Source: CAWALV01 sp963782965 | Lineage (GTDB): Bacteria; Actinomycetota; Actinomycetes; Acidothermales; Acidothermaceae | Assembly: GCA_963782965.1 (NCBI GenBank) | Contig: CAWALV010000002.1 | Span: forward strand, 806,001 to 870,000 | Length of the DNA stretch: 64,000 nucleotides | Direction of reading: 5' to 3' | Shown here: positions 33,620 through 42,895 of the stretch, piece after piece | How the letters are laid out: every line of letters begins with the position of its first letter | Position numbering within the stretch: the stretch's first letter is position 1 | Notes under the pieces: model-generated | What the model was told of the DNA's origin: nothing | Databases searched by the model: none | What the model saw: the letters and a program-made list of their open reading frames with translations, nothing else | Translations under genes and position numbers: made by a program

Positions 33620-36126
33620 CCGTCACGACCAACAGCCGTACCGAGCCGGACGACGGCAGGCAACCTGCGCCGGTCGATCTGGTGACCCTCACGATCGACG
33701 GTTTCGAGGTTTCGGTGCCGAAGGGCACGCTCGTCATCCGCGCCGCCGAGCAGCTCGGCATCCAGATCCCGCGCTTCTGCGAGCACCCGTTGCTCGAGCC
33801 GGTCGGAGCCTGCCGGCAGTGCCTCGTCGAGGTGGAAGGCCAGCGCAAGCCGATGGCCTCCTGCACGACGTCGGTCACCGAGGGCATGGTCGTCAAGAGC
33901 CAGTACACGTCGCCGGTCGCCGAGAAAGCGCAGAACGGCATCATCGAGTTGCTGCTCGTGAACCACCCGCTCGACTGCCCGGTATGTGACAAGGGCGGTG
34001 AGTGCCCGCTACAGAACCAGACGATGAGCAACGGTTACGCCGAATCGCGGTTCTACGACGTCAAGCGCACCTACCCCAAGCCCATCGCGATCTCGCCGCA
34101 GGTGCTTCTCGACCGAGAGCGCTGCGTGCTGTGCACGCGTTGCACGCGCTTCGCTCAGCAGATCGCGGGCGACCCGTTCATCGAGATGCTCGAACGCTCT
34201 GCCCTCGAACAGGTCGCCGTGTTCGAGGACCAGCCGTTCAACTCCTACTTCTCGGGCAACACCGTGCAGATTTGCCCGGTCGGCGCCCTCACGGGCTCGC
34301 AGTACCGCTTCCGCGCCCGCCCGTTCGACCTCGTCTCCTCGCCCAGCGTGTGCGAGCACTGCGCCTCGGGTTGCCAGCAGCGCAACGACCACCGGCGCGG
34401 CAAGATGTTGCGCCGGCTGGCCGGCTCCGCGCCGGAGGTCAACGAGGAGTGGAACTGCGACAAGGGTCGATGGGCGTTCACCTACACGACGGCCGCCGAC
34501 CGCCTCGACACTCCGCTCATACGCGACGAGCACGGCGAGCTGGTGCCGTCGTCGTGGCCGGAGGCGCTGCGGATCGCCGCGGCCGGTCTGGCGAACGCGC
34601 GCGGGCGCGCCGGCGTCCTCGTGGGCGGCCGCGCGACCGCCGAAGACGCCTACGCCTACGCCAAATTCGCACGGGTCGCTTTGGAGACCAACGACGTAGA
34701 CTTCCGCGCCAGACCGCACTCGTCGGAGGAGCTCGACTTCCTCGCGGCACACGTCGCCGGCCACCACCTCGGCGTCACCTATGCCGACCTCGAGAAGGCG
34801 CCGGCGGTCCTGCTGGTCGGGTTCGAGGCGGAAGAAGAGTCGCCCATCGTCTTCTTGCGGCTGCGCAAGGCGGCTCGGGTCAACGGCACCCGCGTCTTCT
34901 CGGTTGCCCCGCTGGCGACGCACGGGCTCGCGAAGATGTCCGGCCGGCTGCTCGGTTGCGTGCCCGGTGACGAAGCGCGCCTGCTCTCGGCGTTGCGGGC
35001 CGGCACGGCGCCGTCCGCCCCCAGCGGGCTCGACGACGCGTCGTTGCGTGCCGCGGCCAGCGACGCGTCGGCGCTGCTCGCCCAGCCCGGTGCGGTGATT
35101 CTCGTCGGTGAGCGACTCGCGATGTCGCCGGGCGCGCTCACGGCCGCGGTCGCGCTGGCCGGGTCGTCCGGCGCCCGGCTCGCCTGGGTGCCGCGCCGAG
35201 CGGGTGAGCGCGGTGCGATCGAGGCCGGCGCGCTACCCAACCTGCTGCCCGGCGGCCGCCCGCTCGCCGACCCCGATGCCGTTGCGCCGGTGGCGCTGCG
35301 CTGGGCCACGACGATCGCACCGACGCCCGGCCGCGACACCGGCGCGATCCTCTCGGCCGCGGCGGCCGGGGAGCTCGAGGCTTTGGTGGTCGGTGGTGTC
35401 GACCTCGACGACCTGCCTGACCCGGCGGCCGCCCGCGCCGCCGTCCGGTCGGTGCCTTTCGTGGTGAGCCTCGAACTGCGGCGCAGTTCGGTCACCGAGC
35501 ACGCCGACGTCGTGTTTCCGGTGGCTGCCGCCGTCGAGAAGGCCGGCACGTTCGTCGACTGGGAAGGCCGGGAGCGGCCGTTCTCGGCTTCGCTGAAGGA
35601 CACCGGTCAACTGTCCGACTACCTCGTGCTCAACGCGATCGCCGACGAACTCGACGTCCATCTCGGGCTGCCCGATCTCACGACTGCACGGGCCGAGTTG
35701 GCTGCCCTCTCGAGTGGCTACACGGGCACGCCTGCTGGGACGCCGGCGCCGTCGGCAGCGGTGCCGAGCGGCGCGGGGCCCACCCTGCGTGACGGGGAGG
35801 TCGTGCTCGCGACCTGGCACGAACTTCTCGATGCGGGCAGCCTGCAGGACGACGCGCCCTATCTCGCCGCCACTGCCAAGCCGGTACGCGCGCAACTGTC
35901 ACCGGCGACCGCGAGCCGGATCGGAGCCGGCTCCGGCGATCTCGTCACGGTCACCAGCGAGCACGGATCGCTCACCGTGCCGGTGCTCGTCGCCGAGATG
36001 GTCGACGGCGTCGTATGGCTGGCGACCCGGTCGATCGGCAGCGAGGTCCATCGCAGCCTCGGCGTCGGCGCTGGAGCCGTCGTCCGGTTGACACGCGCGG
36101 ACGAGCACCGCGGGGGTGTCGCATGA
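33616..36126 (+). CDS. nuoG: NADH-quinone oxidoreductase subunit G
   Basis: 836 residues. N-terminal ferredoxin domain (RFCEHPLLEPVGACRQC) for a [2Fe-2S] cluster, then the His/Cys [4Fe-4S] segment (HPLDCPVCDKGGECPLQ), the CVLCTRCTRF segment and a further CEHCASGC motif at the head of a molybdopterin-oxidoreductase-like domain that carries no cofactor role in complex I. The C-terminal third is Ala-rich. Confidence 0.95.
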   Translation: MTVTTNSRTEPDDGRQPAPVDLVTLTIDGFEVSVPKGTLVIRAAEQLGIQIPRFCEHPLLEPVGACRQCLVEVEGQRKPMASCTTSVTEGMVVKSQYTSPVAEKAQNGIIELLLVNHPLDCPVCDKGGECPLQNQTMSNGYAESRFYDVKRTYPKPIAISPQVLLDRERCVLCTRCTRFAQQIAGDPFIEMLERSALEQVAVFEDQPFNSYFSGNTVQICPVGALTGSQYRFRARPFDLVSSPSVCEHCASGCQQRNDHRRGKMLRRLAGSAPEVNEEWNCDKGRWAFTYTTAADRLDTPLIRDEHGELVPSSWPEALRIAAAGLANARGRAGVLVGGRATAEDAYAYAKFARVALETNDVDFRARPHSSEELDFLAAHVAGHHLGVTYADLEKAPAVLLVGFEAEEESPIVFLRLRKAARVNGTRVFSVAPLATHGLAKMSGRLLGCVPGDEARLLSALRAGTAPSAPSGLDDASLRAAASDASALLAQPGAVILVGERLAMSPGALTAAVALAGSSGARLAWVPRRAGERGAIEAGALPNLLPGGRPLADPDAVAPVALRWATTIAPTPGRDTGAILSAAAAGELEALVVGGVDLDDLPDPAAARAAVRSVPFVVSLELRRSSVTEHADVVFPVAAAVEKAGTFVDWEGRERPFSASLKDTGQLSDYLVLNAIADELDVHLGLPDLTTARAELAALSSGYTGTPAGTPAPSAAVPSGAGPTLRDGEVVLATWHELLDAGSLQDDAPYLAATAKPVRAQLSPATASRIGAGSGDLVTVTSEHGSLTVPVLVAEMVDGVVWLATRSIGSEVHRSLGVGAGAVVRLTRADEHRGGVA

Positions 36127-37547
36127 CCGTCCAGCATCTGTTCGCGCCGGTCTCGGCGCACGCCTGGCCGGCAGCACACCGCGCACTCGAGATCGCAGTC
36201 ACGCCGCCGACCCACCGTGACGTGTGGTGGATCATCGTCATCAAAGCCGTCGCGGTCTTCGCCTTCCTCGTGGTCACGACGCTCTTCATGATCTGGGCGG
36301 AGCGGCGCGTCGTAGCGCGCATGCAGCAACGGCTCGGGCCCAACCGGGTGGGCCCCTTCGGGTTGCTCCAGGGCCTCGCCGACGGCATCAAGCTCGCGCT
36401 GAAGGAAGACCTGCTGCCGACGGCTGCCGACAAGCTCGTCTTCATCATCGCGCCGATCATCTCGGCGATTCCCGCGTTCCTGGCGTTCGCCGTCATCCCG
36501 TTCGGGCCGACCGTGTCGATCGCCGGCCACCACACGAACCTGCAGCTCACCGACCTCCCGGTCGCCGTGCTGTTCGTGCTGGCGATGAGTTCGATGGGCG
36601 TCTACGGCATCGTGCTCGCCGGCTGGTCGAGCGGATCCACGTATCCGTTGCTCGGCGGGGTGCGCTCGGCCGCACAGGTCGTGAGCTACGAAATCGCGAT
36701 GGGCCTGTCGTTCGTCGGCGTCTTCCTCTACTCGGGCTCGCTTTCGACGTCCGACATCGTCGCGGCACAGACGCACCGTTGGGGTCTGATCTGGGCGTTC
36801 GTGTCGTTCGTCATCTACGCCGTCGCGATGGTCGGCGAGACGAACCGCGCCCCCTTCGACCTGCCGGAGGGTGAGTCGGAGATCGTCGGCGGCTTCCACA
36901 CCGAGTACACCTCGCTGAAGTTCGCACTGTTCTACCTTGCCGAGTACGTCAACATGATCACGGTCTCGGCCCTGATGACGACGCTCTTCCTCGGTGGCTG
37001 GCGCGCGCCGTGGCCGCTCTCGAAATGGGACGCCGCCAACACCGGCTGGTGGCCGTTGCTCTGGTTCCTCGCCAAGCTCGGCATCGTCTTGTTCGTCTTC
37101 ATCTGGCTGCGCGGGACGCTCCCACGGTTGCGCTACGACCAGTTCATGAAGTTCGGCTGGAAGGTGCTGATCCCCGCGAACCTGGTGTGGATCCTGCTCG
37201 AGGCGACGTTCCGGGTCGTGCGGCTCACCAACTGGCGCTGGTGGCTCATCGCGGGAGCCCTCTTGATCGCCGCGCTGCTCGTGATCACCTACATCGCAGA
37301 CACGATCCAGCAACGCAACGACGAACTGCGCGCGCTCGATGCCGAGGACGCCGCGGAGGAACCGTTCGATGCGTTTGCCGGCGGCCACCCGGTTCCCCCG
37401 ACACCAGGACAGGTGCTGCGCTCGCAGCAGCCGGTGACGGTCGGCGCCGTCGCGGCGACGGACGGCGACCGATGGGGTGCTGGTTCGTTCGACTCCGACG
37501 TCTTGGCCGATGACGACGTCTTGACCGACGAGGATGACGATGCCTAG
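36123..37547 (+). CDS. nuoH: NADH-quinone oxidoreductase subunit H
   Basis: 474 residues, eight or more helices, ATG overlapping nuoG. WAERRVVARMQQRLGPNRVGP and ETNRAPFDLPEGESE line the quinone entry. The C-terminus has about 75 extra acidic residues ending in an Asp-rich run (DDDVLTDEDDDA). Confidence 0.96.
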   Translation: MTVQHLFAPVSAHAWPAAHRALEIAVTPPTHRDVWWIIVIKAVAVFAFLVVTTLFMIWAERRVVARMQQRLGPNRVGPFGLLQGLADGIKLALKEDLLPTAADKLVFIIAPIISAIPAFLAFAVIPFGPTVSIAGHHTNLQLTDLPVAVLFVLAMSSMGVYGIVLAGWSSGSTYPLLGGVRSAAQVVSYEIAMGLSFVGVFLYSGSLSTSDIVAAQTHRWGLIWAFVSFVIYAVAMVGETNRAPFDLPEGESEIVGGFHTEYTSLKFALFYLAEYVNMITVSALMTTLFLGGWRAPWPLSKWDAANTGWWPLLWFLAKLGIVLFVFIWLRGTLPRLRYDQFMKFGWKVLIPANLVWILLEATFRVVRLTNWRWWLIAGALLIAALLVITYIADTIQQRNDELRALDAEDAAEEPFDAFAGGHPVPPTPGQVLRSQQPVTVGAVAATDGDRWGAGSFDSDVLADDDVLTDEDDDA

Positions 37548-38172
37548 TTTCCTGCCTCCGGCGCTTCGCGGCTTCGGCATCACCTTCTCGACGATGTTCA
37601 AGCCGGTGAACACCGAGCTGTACCCCGAGCAGAAGAAGCCGACGATGCCGCGCTACCACGGGCGGCACGTGTTGAACCGCCACCCGGACGGCCTCGAGAA
37701 GTGCATCGGCTGCGAACTTTGCGCCTGGGCCTGCCCGGCCGATGCCATCTACGTCGAGGGCGCCGACAACACGGAGTCCGACCGCTACTCCCCAGGCGAG
37801 CGCTACGGTCGCGTCTACCAGATCAACTACTTGCGGTGCATCTTCTGCGGCCTGTGTATCGAGGCGTGCCCCACTCGGGCGCTCACGATGACCAACGAGT
37901 TCGAGCTGGCCGATACCAACCGTGCCGACCTCATCTTCACCAAGGAACAACTGCTCGCCCCGCTCGCACCGGGCATGGAACTGCCCCCGCATCCCATGCG
38001 GCTCGGCGACACGAAGGATTACTACCGCGGCACGCCCGCCGCTCATGTCATCAGCGGTGACGTCGAAAGCGGCTCCAGCGGCCGAGTCGTCGAACAGCAA
38101 CGCGCGCACTCCGACGTCCAGGACGCCGCTGAGGGCGTCGACTCGAGCGCGACATCTGGAGATGAGCGATGA
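37540..38172 (+). CDS. nuoI: NADH-quinone oxidoreductase subunit I
   Basis: 210 residues from ATG 37540, with GAGGA 5 bases upstream; ATG 37534 is less well placed. Two [4Fe-4S] clusters (N6a, N6b): Cys55/58/61/65 in CIGCELCAWACP and Cys100/103/106/110 in CIFCGLCIEACP. Starts inside the end of nuoH. Confidence 0.96.
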   Translation: MPSFLPPALRGFGITFSTMFKPVNTELYPEQKKPTMPRYHGRHVLNRHPDGLEKCIGCELCAWACPADAIYVEGADNTESDRYSPGERYGRVYQINYLRCIFCGLCIEACPTRALTMTNEFELADTNRADLIFTKEQLLAPLAPGMELPPHPMRLGDTKDYYRGTPAAHVISGDVESGSSGRVVEQQRAHSDVQDAAEGVDSSATSGDER

Positions 38173-39011
38173 TGCCCGCTGCAATGATGGCGGCCTCGAG
38201 CTTGCACACCAGCGGAACCGAAGCGGTGATCTTTTGGATCTGCGCGCCGCTCGCCGTGCTTGCCGCTTTCGGCATGGTGTTCGCCCGCAACATCGTGCAC
38301 GGTGCGTTGTCGCTCGGCGCCGTCATGTTGCTGCTCGCGGTGTTCTACGCAGCGCAGGACGCCCCCTTCATCGCGTTCGTTCAGGTCATCGTCTACACCG
38401 GCGCGGTGATGATGCTCTTCCTGTTCGTCTTGATGCTGGTCGGCGTCGACAGCCGCGAGCGCATGATCGAGACGTTGCGGGGCCAGCGGCTGGCAACCGT
38501 GCTCGCGAGCATCGGGTTCCTGCTGTTGCTGTTCTCCGGTATCGCGCACGCTGCGATCCACAGCAGCGCGGGACTGGCCGGGGCCAACTACCCGGTCGAC
38601 AACACGGGCGCGACGGAGCCCGGCGGCAACATCTACCAGATCGCGAAGCTGCTGTTCACCCGCTACGTGTTCGCCTTCGAGATCACCAGCGCGTTGCTCA
38701 TCACGGCAGCGCTCGGCGCTATGGTGCTGGCGCATCGCGAGCGCCACGAGCCCAAGCCCACGCAGCTCGAACTGATGCAGCAGCGGTTCAAGTCCGGCGT
38801 GCACCCGACACCGCTTCCCGGGCCGGGCATTTACGCCCGGCACAACGCCGTCGACACCCCCGCGCTGCTGCCCGACGGTTCGATCGCCGAGCTCAGCGTG
38901 CCGGGCGCCGTCCGCGAAGTGAGCGAGGAGCATGGCCGGCGTCCCCGACCGTCGGAGCTGAGCGGGTCGGCGACCGTTTCGCACCCCACGTCGGGCAAGG
39001 GCCAGGAATGA
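38169..39011 (+). CDS. nuoJ: NADH-quinone oxidoreductase subunit J
   Basis: 280 residues, five helices near the N-terminus including VQVIVYTGAVMMLFLFVLML, followed by a long hydrophilic tail of about 90 residues typical of actinobacterial NuoJ. Overlaps nuoI by 4 bases (ATGA). Confidence 0.94.
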   Translation: MMPAAMMAASSLHTSGTEAVIFWICAPLAVLAAFGMVFARNIVHGALSLGAVMLLLAVFYAAQDAPFIAFVQVIVYTGAVMMLFLFVLMLVGVDSRERMIETLRGQRLATVLASIGFLLLLFSGIAHAAIHSSAGLAGANYPVDNTGATEPGGNIYQIAKLLFTRYVFAFEITSALLITAALGAMVLAHRERHEPKPTQLELMQQRFKSGVHPTPLPGPGIYARHNAVDTPALLPDGSIAELSVPGAVREVSEEHGRRPRPSELSGSATVSHPTSGKGQE

Positions 39012-39021
39012 GGGAGATGCC

Positions 39022-39321
39022 ATGAGTCCGACCTACTACCTTTACCTGTCGGCGATCCTCTTCACGATCGGTTCCGTCGGCGTCCTGCTGCGCCGCAACG
39101 CGATCGTCGTCTTCATGTGTGTCGAGTTGATGCTCAACGCGTCGAACCTGGCGCTGGTGACGTTCTCCCGGATCAACGGCAACCTCGACGGGCAGATCAT
39201 GGCCTTCTTCGTGATGGTGGTGGCGGCGGCCGAGGTCGTCGTCGGGCTGGCGATCATCGTCTCCGTGTTCCGAACTCGCCGTTCGGCCTCGGTCGACGAC
39301 GCCAGCCTGCTGAAGTACTGA
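39022..39321 (+). CDS. nuoK: NADH-quinone oxidoreductase subunit K
   Basis: 99 residues, three helices. The conserved membrane Glu is in FMCVELMLNASNLAL; another in AAAEVVVGLAI. Forms part of the first proton path of the membrane arm. AGGGAG precedes ATG 39022. Confidence 0.96.
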   Translation: MSPTYYLYLSAILFTIGSVGVLLRRNAIVVFMCVELMLNASNLALVTFSRINGNLDGQIMAFFVMVVAAAEVVVGLAIIVSVFRTRRSASVDDASLLKY

Positions 39322-39366
39322 ACCGATGACTGACGAGAGGCAGATCGCTGTGACCCGCCGCGCATC

Positions 39367-41355
39367 ATGGAGCCGGTTGTGACGTCGATGACACTTTCGG
39401 CTGTCTCGGCTGTCGCCGCGCCGTGGACGGCGCACAGTGCGGCCGCGCCGTCGCTATCGACGCACGCCGCGAGTGGCGTGTTCTCGGCGACCTGGCTGCT
39501 CGTCGCCATCCCGCTGGCCAGCGCGGCCGTCCTGCTCCTCGGCGGGCGCCGCACCAACCGTTGGGGTCACCTGCTCGGCGTCGCGGCCCCGCTCGCGTCG
39601 TTCGCCCTGGGCGTGGCGTTGTTCGTCGGCCTGCTCGGCAAGTCCGCCGGTGACCGCAGTTACGACGACCACCTTTTCGGGTGGACCGTCGTCAACGGCT
39701 TCCACGCCAACGCCAACTTCCAGGTCGACGCGTTGTCGATCTCGTTCGTGCTGCTGATCACCGGTGTCGGCTCGCTCATCCACATCTACTCCGTCGGCTA
39801 CATGGCGCACGATCCCAATCGGCGGCTGTTTTTCGCCTACCTCAACCTTTTCGTCGCGGCGATGTTGCTGCTCGTGCTCGGCGACAACTACGTAGCGCTC
39901 TACGTCGGGTGGGAGGGCGTCGGCGTCGCGTCATACCTGCTGATCGGCTTCTGGTCTCACAAGCCCTCGGCTGCGACGGCGGCGAAGAAGGCTTTCGTCG
40001 TCAACCGGGTAGGCGACTTCGGCCTGTCGGTGGCGATCATGCTGATGTTCGCGACCTTCGGCACGTTCAGCTTCGCCGGGCTGAAGGGGGCCGTCGGCCA
40101 GGCCGACAGCGCGACGCTCAACGCGATCGGCCTGCTGCTGCTCCTCGGCGCGTGCGGCAAGTCTGCGCAGGTGCCGTTGCAGTCCTGGCTCGGCGACGCC
40201 ATGGAGGGCCCGACGCCGGTGTCGGCGCTCATCCACGCGGCGACGATGGTGACGGCCGGCGTCTATCTCGTCGCGCGATCGCACTTCATCTTCGACCTCG
40301 CCCCGACCGCGCGGCTCGCGGTCACGGTCGTCGGCACGGTGACGCTGGTCTTCGGGGCGATCGTCGGTTGCGCGAAGGACGACATCAAGAAGGCTCTTGC
40401 GGCGTCCACCATGAGCCAGATCGGCTACATGATGCTCGCGGTCGGGCTCGGCCCGGCAGGCTATGCGTTCGGCATCGCGCACCTGCTCACGCACGGCTTC
40501 TTCAAGGCGGGCTTGTTCCTCGGCGCCGGCTCGGTCATGCACGCCATGAACGACGAGGTCGACATGCGCCGGTACGGCGGGTTGGCGAAGTACATGCCGT
40601 GGACCTTCGCCACGTTCGGGCTGGGCTATCTCGCCATCATCGGCTTCCCCGGGCTTTCCGGTTGGTTCACCAAGGACGCCATCATCGACGCGGCCTATCA
40701 CAAGGGCGGTACGTCGGGCTGGGTGCTGGGCACCGCCGCCCTGGTCGCTGCCGGGTTAACCGCGTTCTACATGACCCGGGTCGTGTTGATGACGTTCTTC
40801 GGTGAGAAGCGGTGGGCGCAGGACGCCCATCCCCACGAGTCGCCCGAGGTCATGAAGTGGCCGATGGTGGTGCTCGCGATCGGATCCGTCGGGCTCGGGT
40901 ACGTGCTGATCCTCGGCGGGCGCTTCGCCGACTGGCTCGCCCCGGTGGTCGGCAAGGCGAACGACACCGCGTTCAAACCGATCGGACTCATCGGTGCCGC
41001 AACGTTCGTGACCGTGCTCGTCGGCATCGGGGCGGCCTACCTGATGTACGGACGCCGCAGCGTCCCGGCGGTGGCCCCTGTCGGGAGCCCGCTGACCGTG
41101 GCTGCCCGGCGCGACCTGTACGGTGACGCGATCAACGAGTCGGTCTTCATGCGACCGGGCGAGTACCTGACCCGGCTGCTGGTGTTCTTCGACAACCGAG
41201 CGGTCGACGGGTTCGTGAACGGGCTCGCGGCGTTCGTCGGAGGTACGTCGAGCAGGGCACGCCATCTGCAGACCGGCTTCGTGAGGTCGTACGCGCTGTC
41301 GATGTTCGCCGGGGTCGTCGTCGTGATCGCCGCTCTGCTGATGGTGAGGGGTTGA
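39367..41355 (+). CDS. nuoL: NADH-quinone oxidoreductase subunit L
   Basis: 662 residues from ATG 39367 (GTG 39379 and ATG 39388 also in frame; the nearest GAGAGG is far upstream). Antiporter-like subunit with YVGWEGVGVASYLLIGFW, GKSAQVPLQSWLGDAMEGPT and STMSQIGYMMLAVGLG, ending in the long lateral-helix region. A 45-base gap separates it from nuoK. Confidence 0.95.
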   Translation: MEPVVTSMTLSAVSAVAAPWTAHSAAAPSLSTHAASGVFSATWLLVAIPLASAAVLLLGGRRTNRWGHLLGVAAPLASFALGVALFVGLLGKSAGDRSYDDHLFGWTVVNGFHANANFQVDALSISFVLLITGVGSLIHIYSVGYMAHDPNRRLFFAYLNLFVAAMLLLVLGDNYVALYVGWEGVGVASYLLIGFWSHKPSAATAAKKAFVVNRVGDFGLSVAIMLMFATFGTFSFAGLKGAVGQADSATLNAIGLLLLLGACGKSAQVPLQSWLGDAMEGPTPVSALIHAATMVTAGVYLVARSHFIFDLAPTARLAVTVVGTVTLVFGAIVGCAKDDIKKALAASTMSQIGYMMLAVGLGPAGYAFGIAHLLTHGFFKAGLFLGAGSVMHAMNDEVDMRRYGGLAKYMPWTFATFGLGYLAIIGFPGLSGWFTKDAIIDAAYHKGGTSGWVLGTAALVAAGLTAFYMTRVVLMTFFGEKRWAQDAHPHESPEVMKWPMVVLAIGSVGLGYVLILGGRFADWLAPVVGKANDTAFKPIGLIGAATFVTVLVGIGAAYLMYGRRSVPAVAPVGSPLTVAARRDLYGDAINESVFMRPGEYLTRLLVFFDNRAVDGFVNGLAAFVGGTSSRARHLQTGFVRSYALSMFAGVVVVIAALLMVRG

Positions 41356-41359
41356 TCTC

Positions 41360-42895
41360 ATGAGCTTCCCGTGGCTCACCGTCATCGGCGCGATCCCGTT
41401 GGTCGGCGCGACCGGCATCGCGTTGCTGCCGAAGGATCGGCCCGAACTCGCGAAGCGCGCGGCGCTCGGCACGACGCTCCTCACCCTGGTCTTCACCGTC
41501 GCCATGGCCGCGCGATTCGACACCGGCAGCGGCGCAGCCCGCTTCCAGTTCGGCGAGAACGTGCGCTGGATCCCGGCGTTCGGCATCCACTACGCGCTGG
41601 GTGTCGACGGCATCGCGCTGGTGCTGCTGTTGATGACCGTCGTCCTGTGGCCGATCGTGGTGCTCGCCTCGTGGTCGGAATGCGAGACCACGAAGCGCAA
41701 CCCGAAGGTGTACCTCGCCTGGTTGGTGGCGATGGAGACGCTCCTCGTCGGGGTCTTCGTCGCGACCGATGTCTTCTTGTTCTACGTGCTCTTCGAGGCG
41801 ATGCTCATCCCGATGTACTTCATCATCGGTAGCGCCGGTACGCCACGATCGTCGTACGCCGCCATGAAGTTCCTGCTGTACAGCCTGTTCGGCGGCCTTC
41901 TGATGCTTGCCGCGGTCATCGCCTTGTACGTCGTCGGGCCACACTCATTCCTTTACGCCGACCTCCAACACCTGCACCTTGCCGGCAACGATGCGCGCTG
42001 GCTGTTCCTGGGCTTCTTCGTCGCGTTCGCTATCAAGGCGCCGTTGTGGCCGATGCATACGTGGCTGCCCGACGCAGCTGCAGAGTCACCGATCGGTGGC
42101 ACCGTGCTGCTCGTCGGCGTCCTCGACAAGGTCGGCACATTCGGGTTCCTTCGCTACTGCCTTGGTCTGTTCCCCGCTGCGTCGCACTGGTTTACGCCCG
42201 TCGTGCTGGTGCTGGCCGTTGTCGGGGTCATCTACGGCGCGTTGCAGGCCATCGGCCAAAAGGACCTGCTGCGCTTGATGGCCTACGTGTCGATCTCACA
42301 CTTCGGCCTGATCACGCTCGGCATCTGGGCATTCACGAGCCAGGGCCAAAGCGGTGCAACGTTGTACATGGTCAACCACGGTTTCTCGACCGGCGCGCTG
42401 CTGCTCGTGATCGGCTTCATGGTCTCGCGGCGTCGGGCCCGCGGCATCAACGACTTCGGCGGTATGCAAAAGGTCGCCCCCGTACTCGCCGGCGCCTTCC
42501 TCGTCGCCTGTCTTTCCGGGCTCGCTTTGCCGGGGCTGAACACCTTCGTCAGCGAGTTCCTCGTGTTGGTCGGCACATTCACCAGATACAAGGTGGCCGC
42601 CGGCATCGCGACCATCGGCATCGTGCTCGCCGCCATCTACATGCTCGTCCTGTACCAGCGCACCATGACTGGGCCGACTGCTGCGGACGTCGAGGGCAGC
42701 CCTGACCTCTCCCTGCGCGAGAAGTGGGTGATCGCGCCTGTCGTGGCGGTCATCGTCTTCCTGGGCTTCTACCCGCGACCGATGCTGAGCGTCATCAACC
42801 CGGCGGTCAACGCCACGCTGCAGCAGACCGGCAACTCCGACCCGGCGCCGGTGGTCGCGCCGGCCGCCGCTTCGAACGACGGAGGATCCCCGTGA
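41360..42895 (+). CDS. nuoM: NADH-quinone oxidoreductase subunit M
   Basis: 511 residues. Antiporter-like subunit: YVLFEAMLIPMYFIIG contains the conserved Glu, AFAIKAPLWPMHTWLPDAA the Lys/His helix, and YVSISHFGLI follows. The stop overlaps nuoN (GTGA). Confidence 0.96.
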   Translation: MSFPWLTVIGAIPLVGATGIALLPKDRPELAKRAALGTTLLTLVFTVAMAARFDTGSGAARFQFGENVRWIPAFGIHYALGVDGIALVLLLMTVVLWPIVVLASWSECETTKRNPKVYLAWLVAMETLLVGVFVATDVFLFYVLFEAMLIPMYFIIGSAGTPRSSYAAMKFLLYSLFGGLLMLAAVIALYVVGPHSFLYADLQHLHLAGNDARWLFLGFFVAFAIKAPLWPMHTWLPDAAAESPIGGTVLLVGVLDKVGTFGFLRYCLGLFPAASHWFTPVVLVLAVVGVIYGALQAIGQKDLLRLMAYVSISHFGLITLGIWAFTSQGQSGATLYMVNHGFSTGALLLVIGFMVSRRRARGINDFGGMQKVAPVLAGAFLVACLSGLALPGLNTFVSEFLVLVGTFTRYKVAAGIATIGIVLAAIYMLVLYQRTMTGPTAADVEGSPDLSLREKWVIAPVVAVIVFLGFYPRPMLSVINPAVNATLQQTGNSDPAPVVAPAAASNDGGSP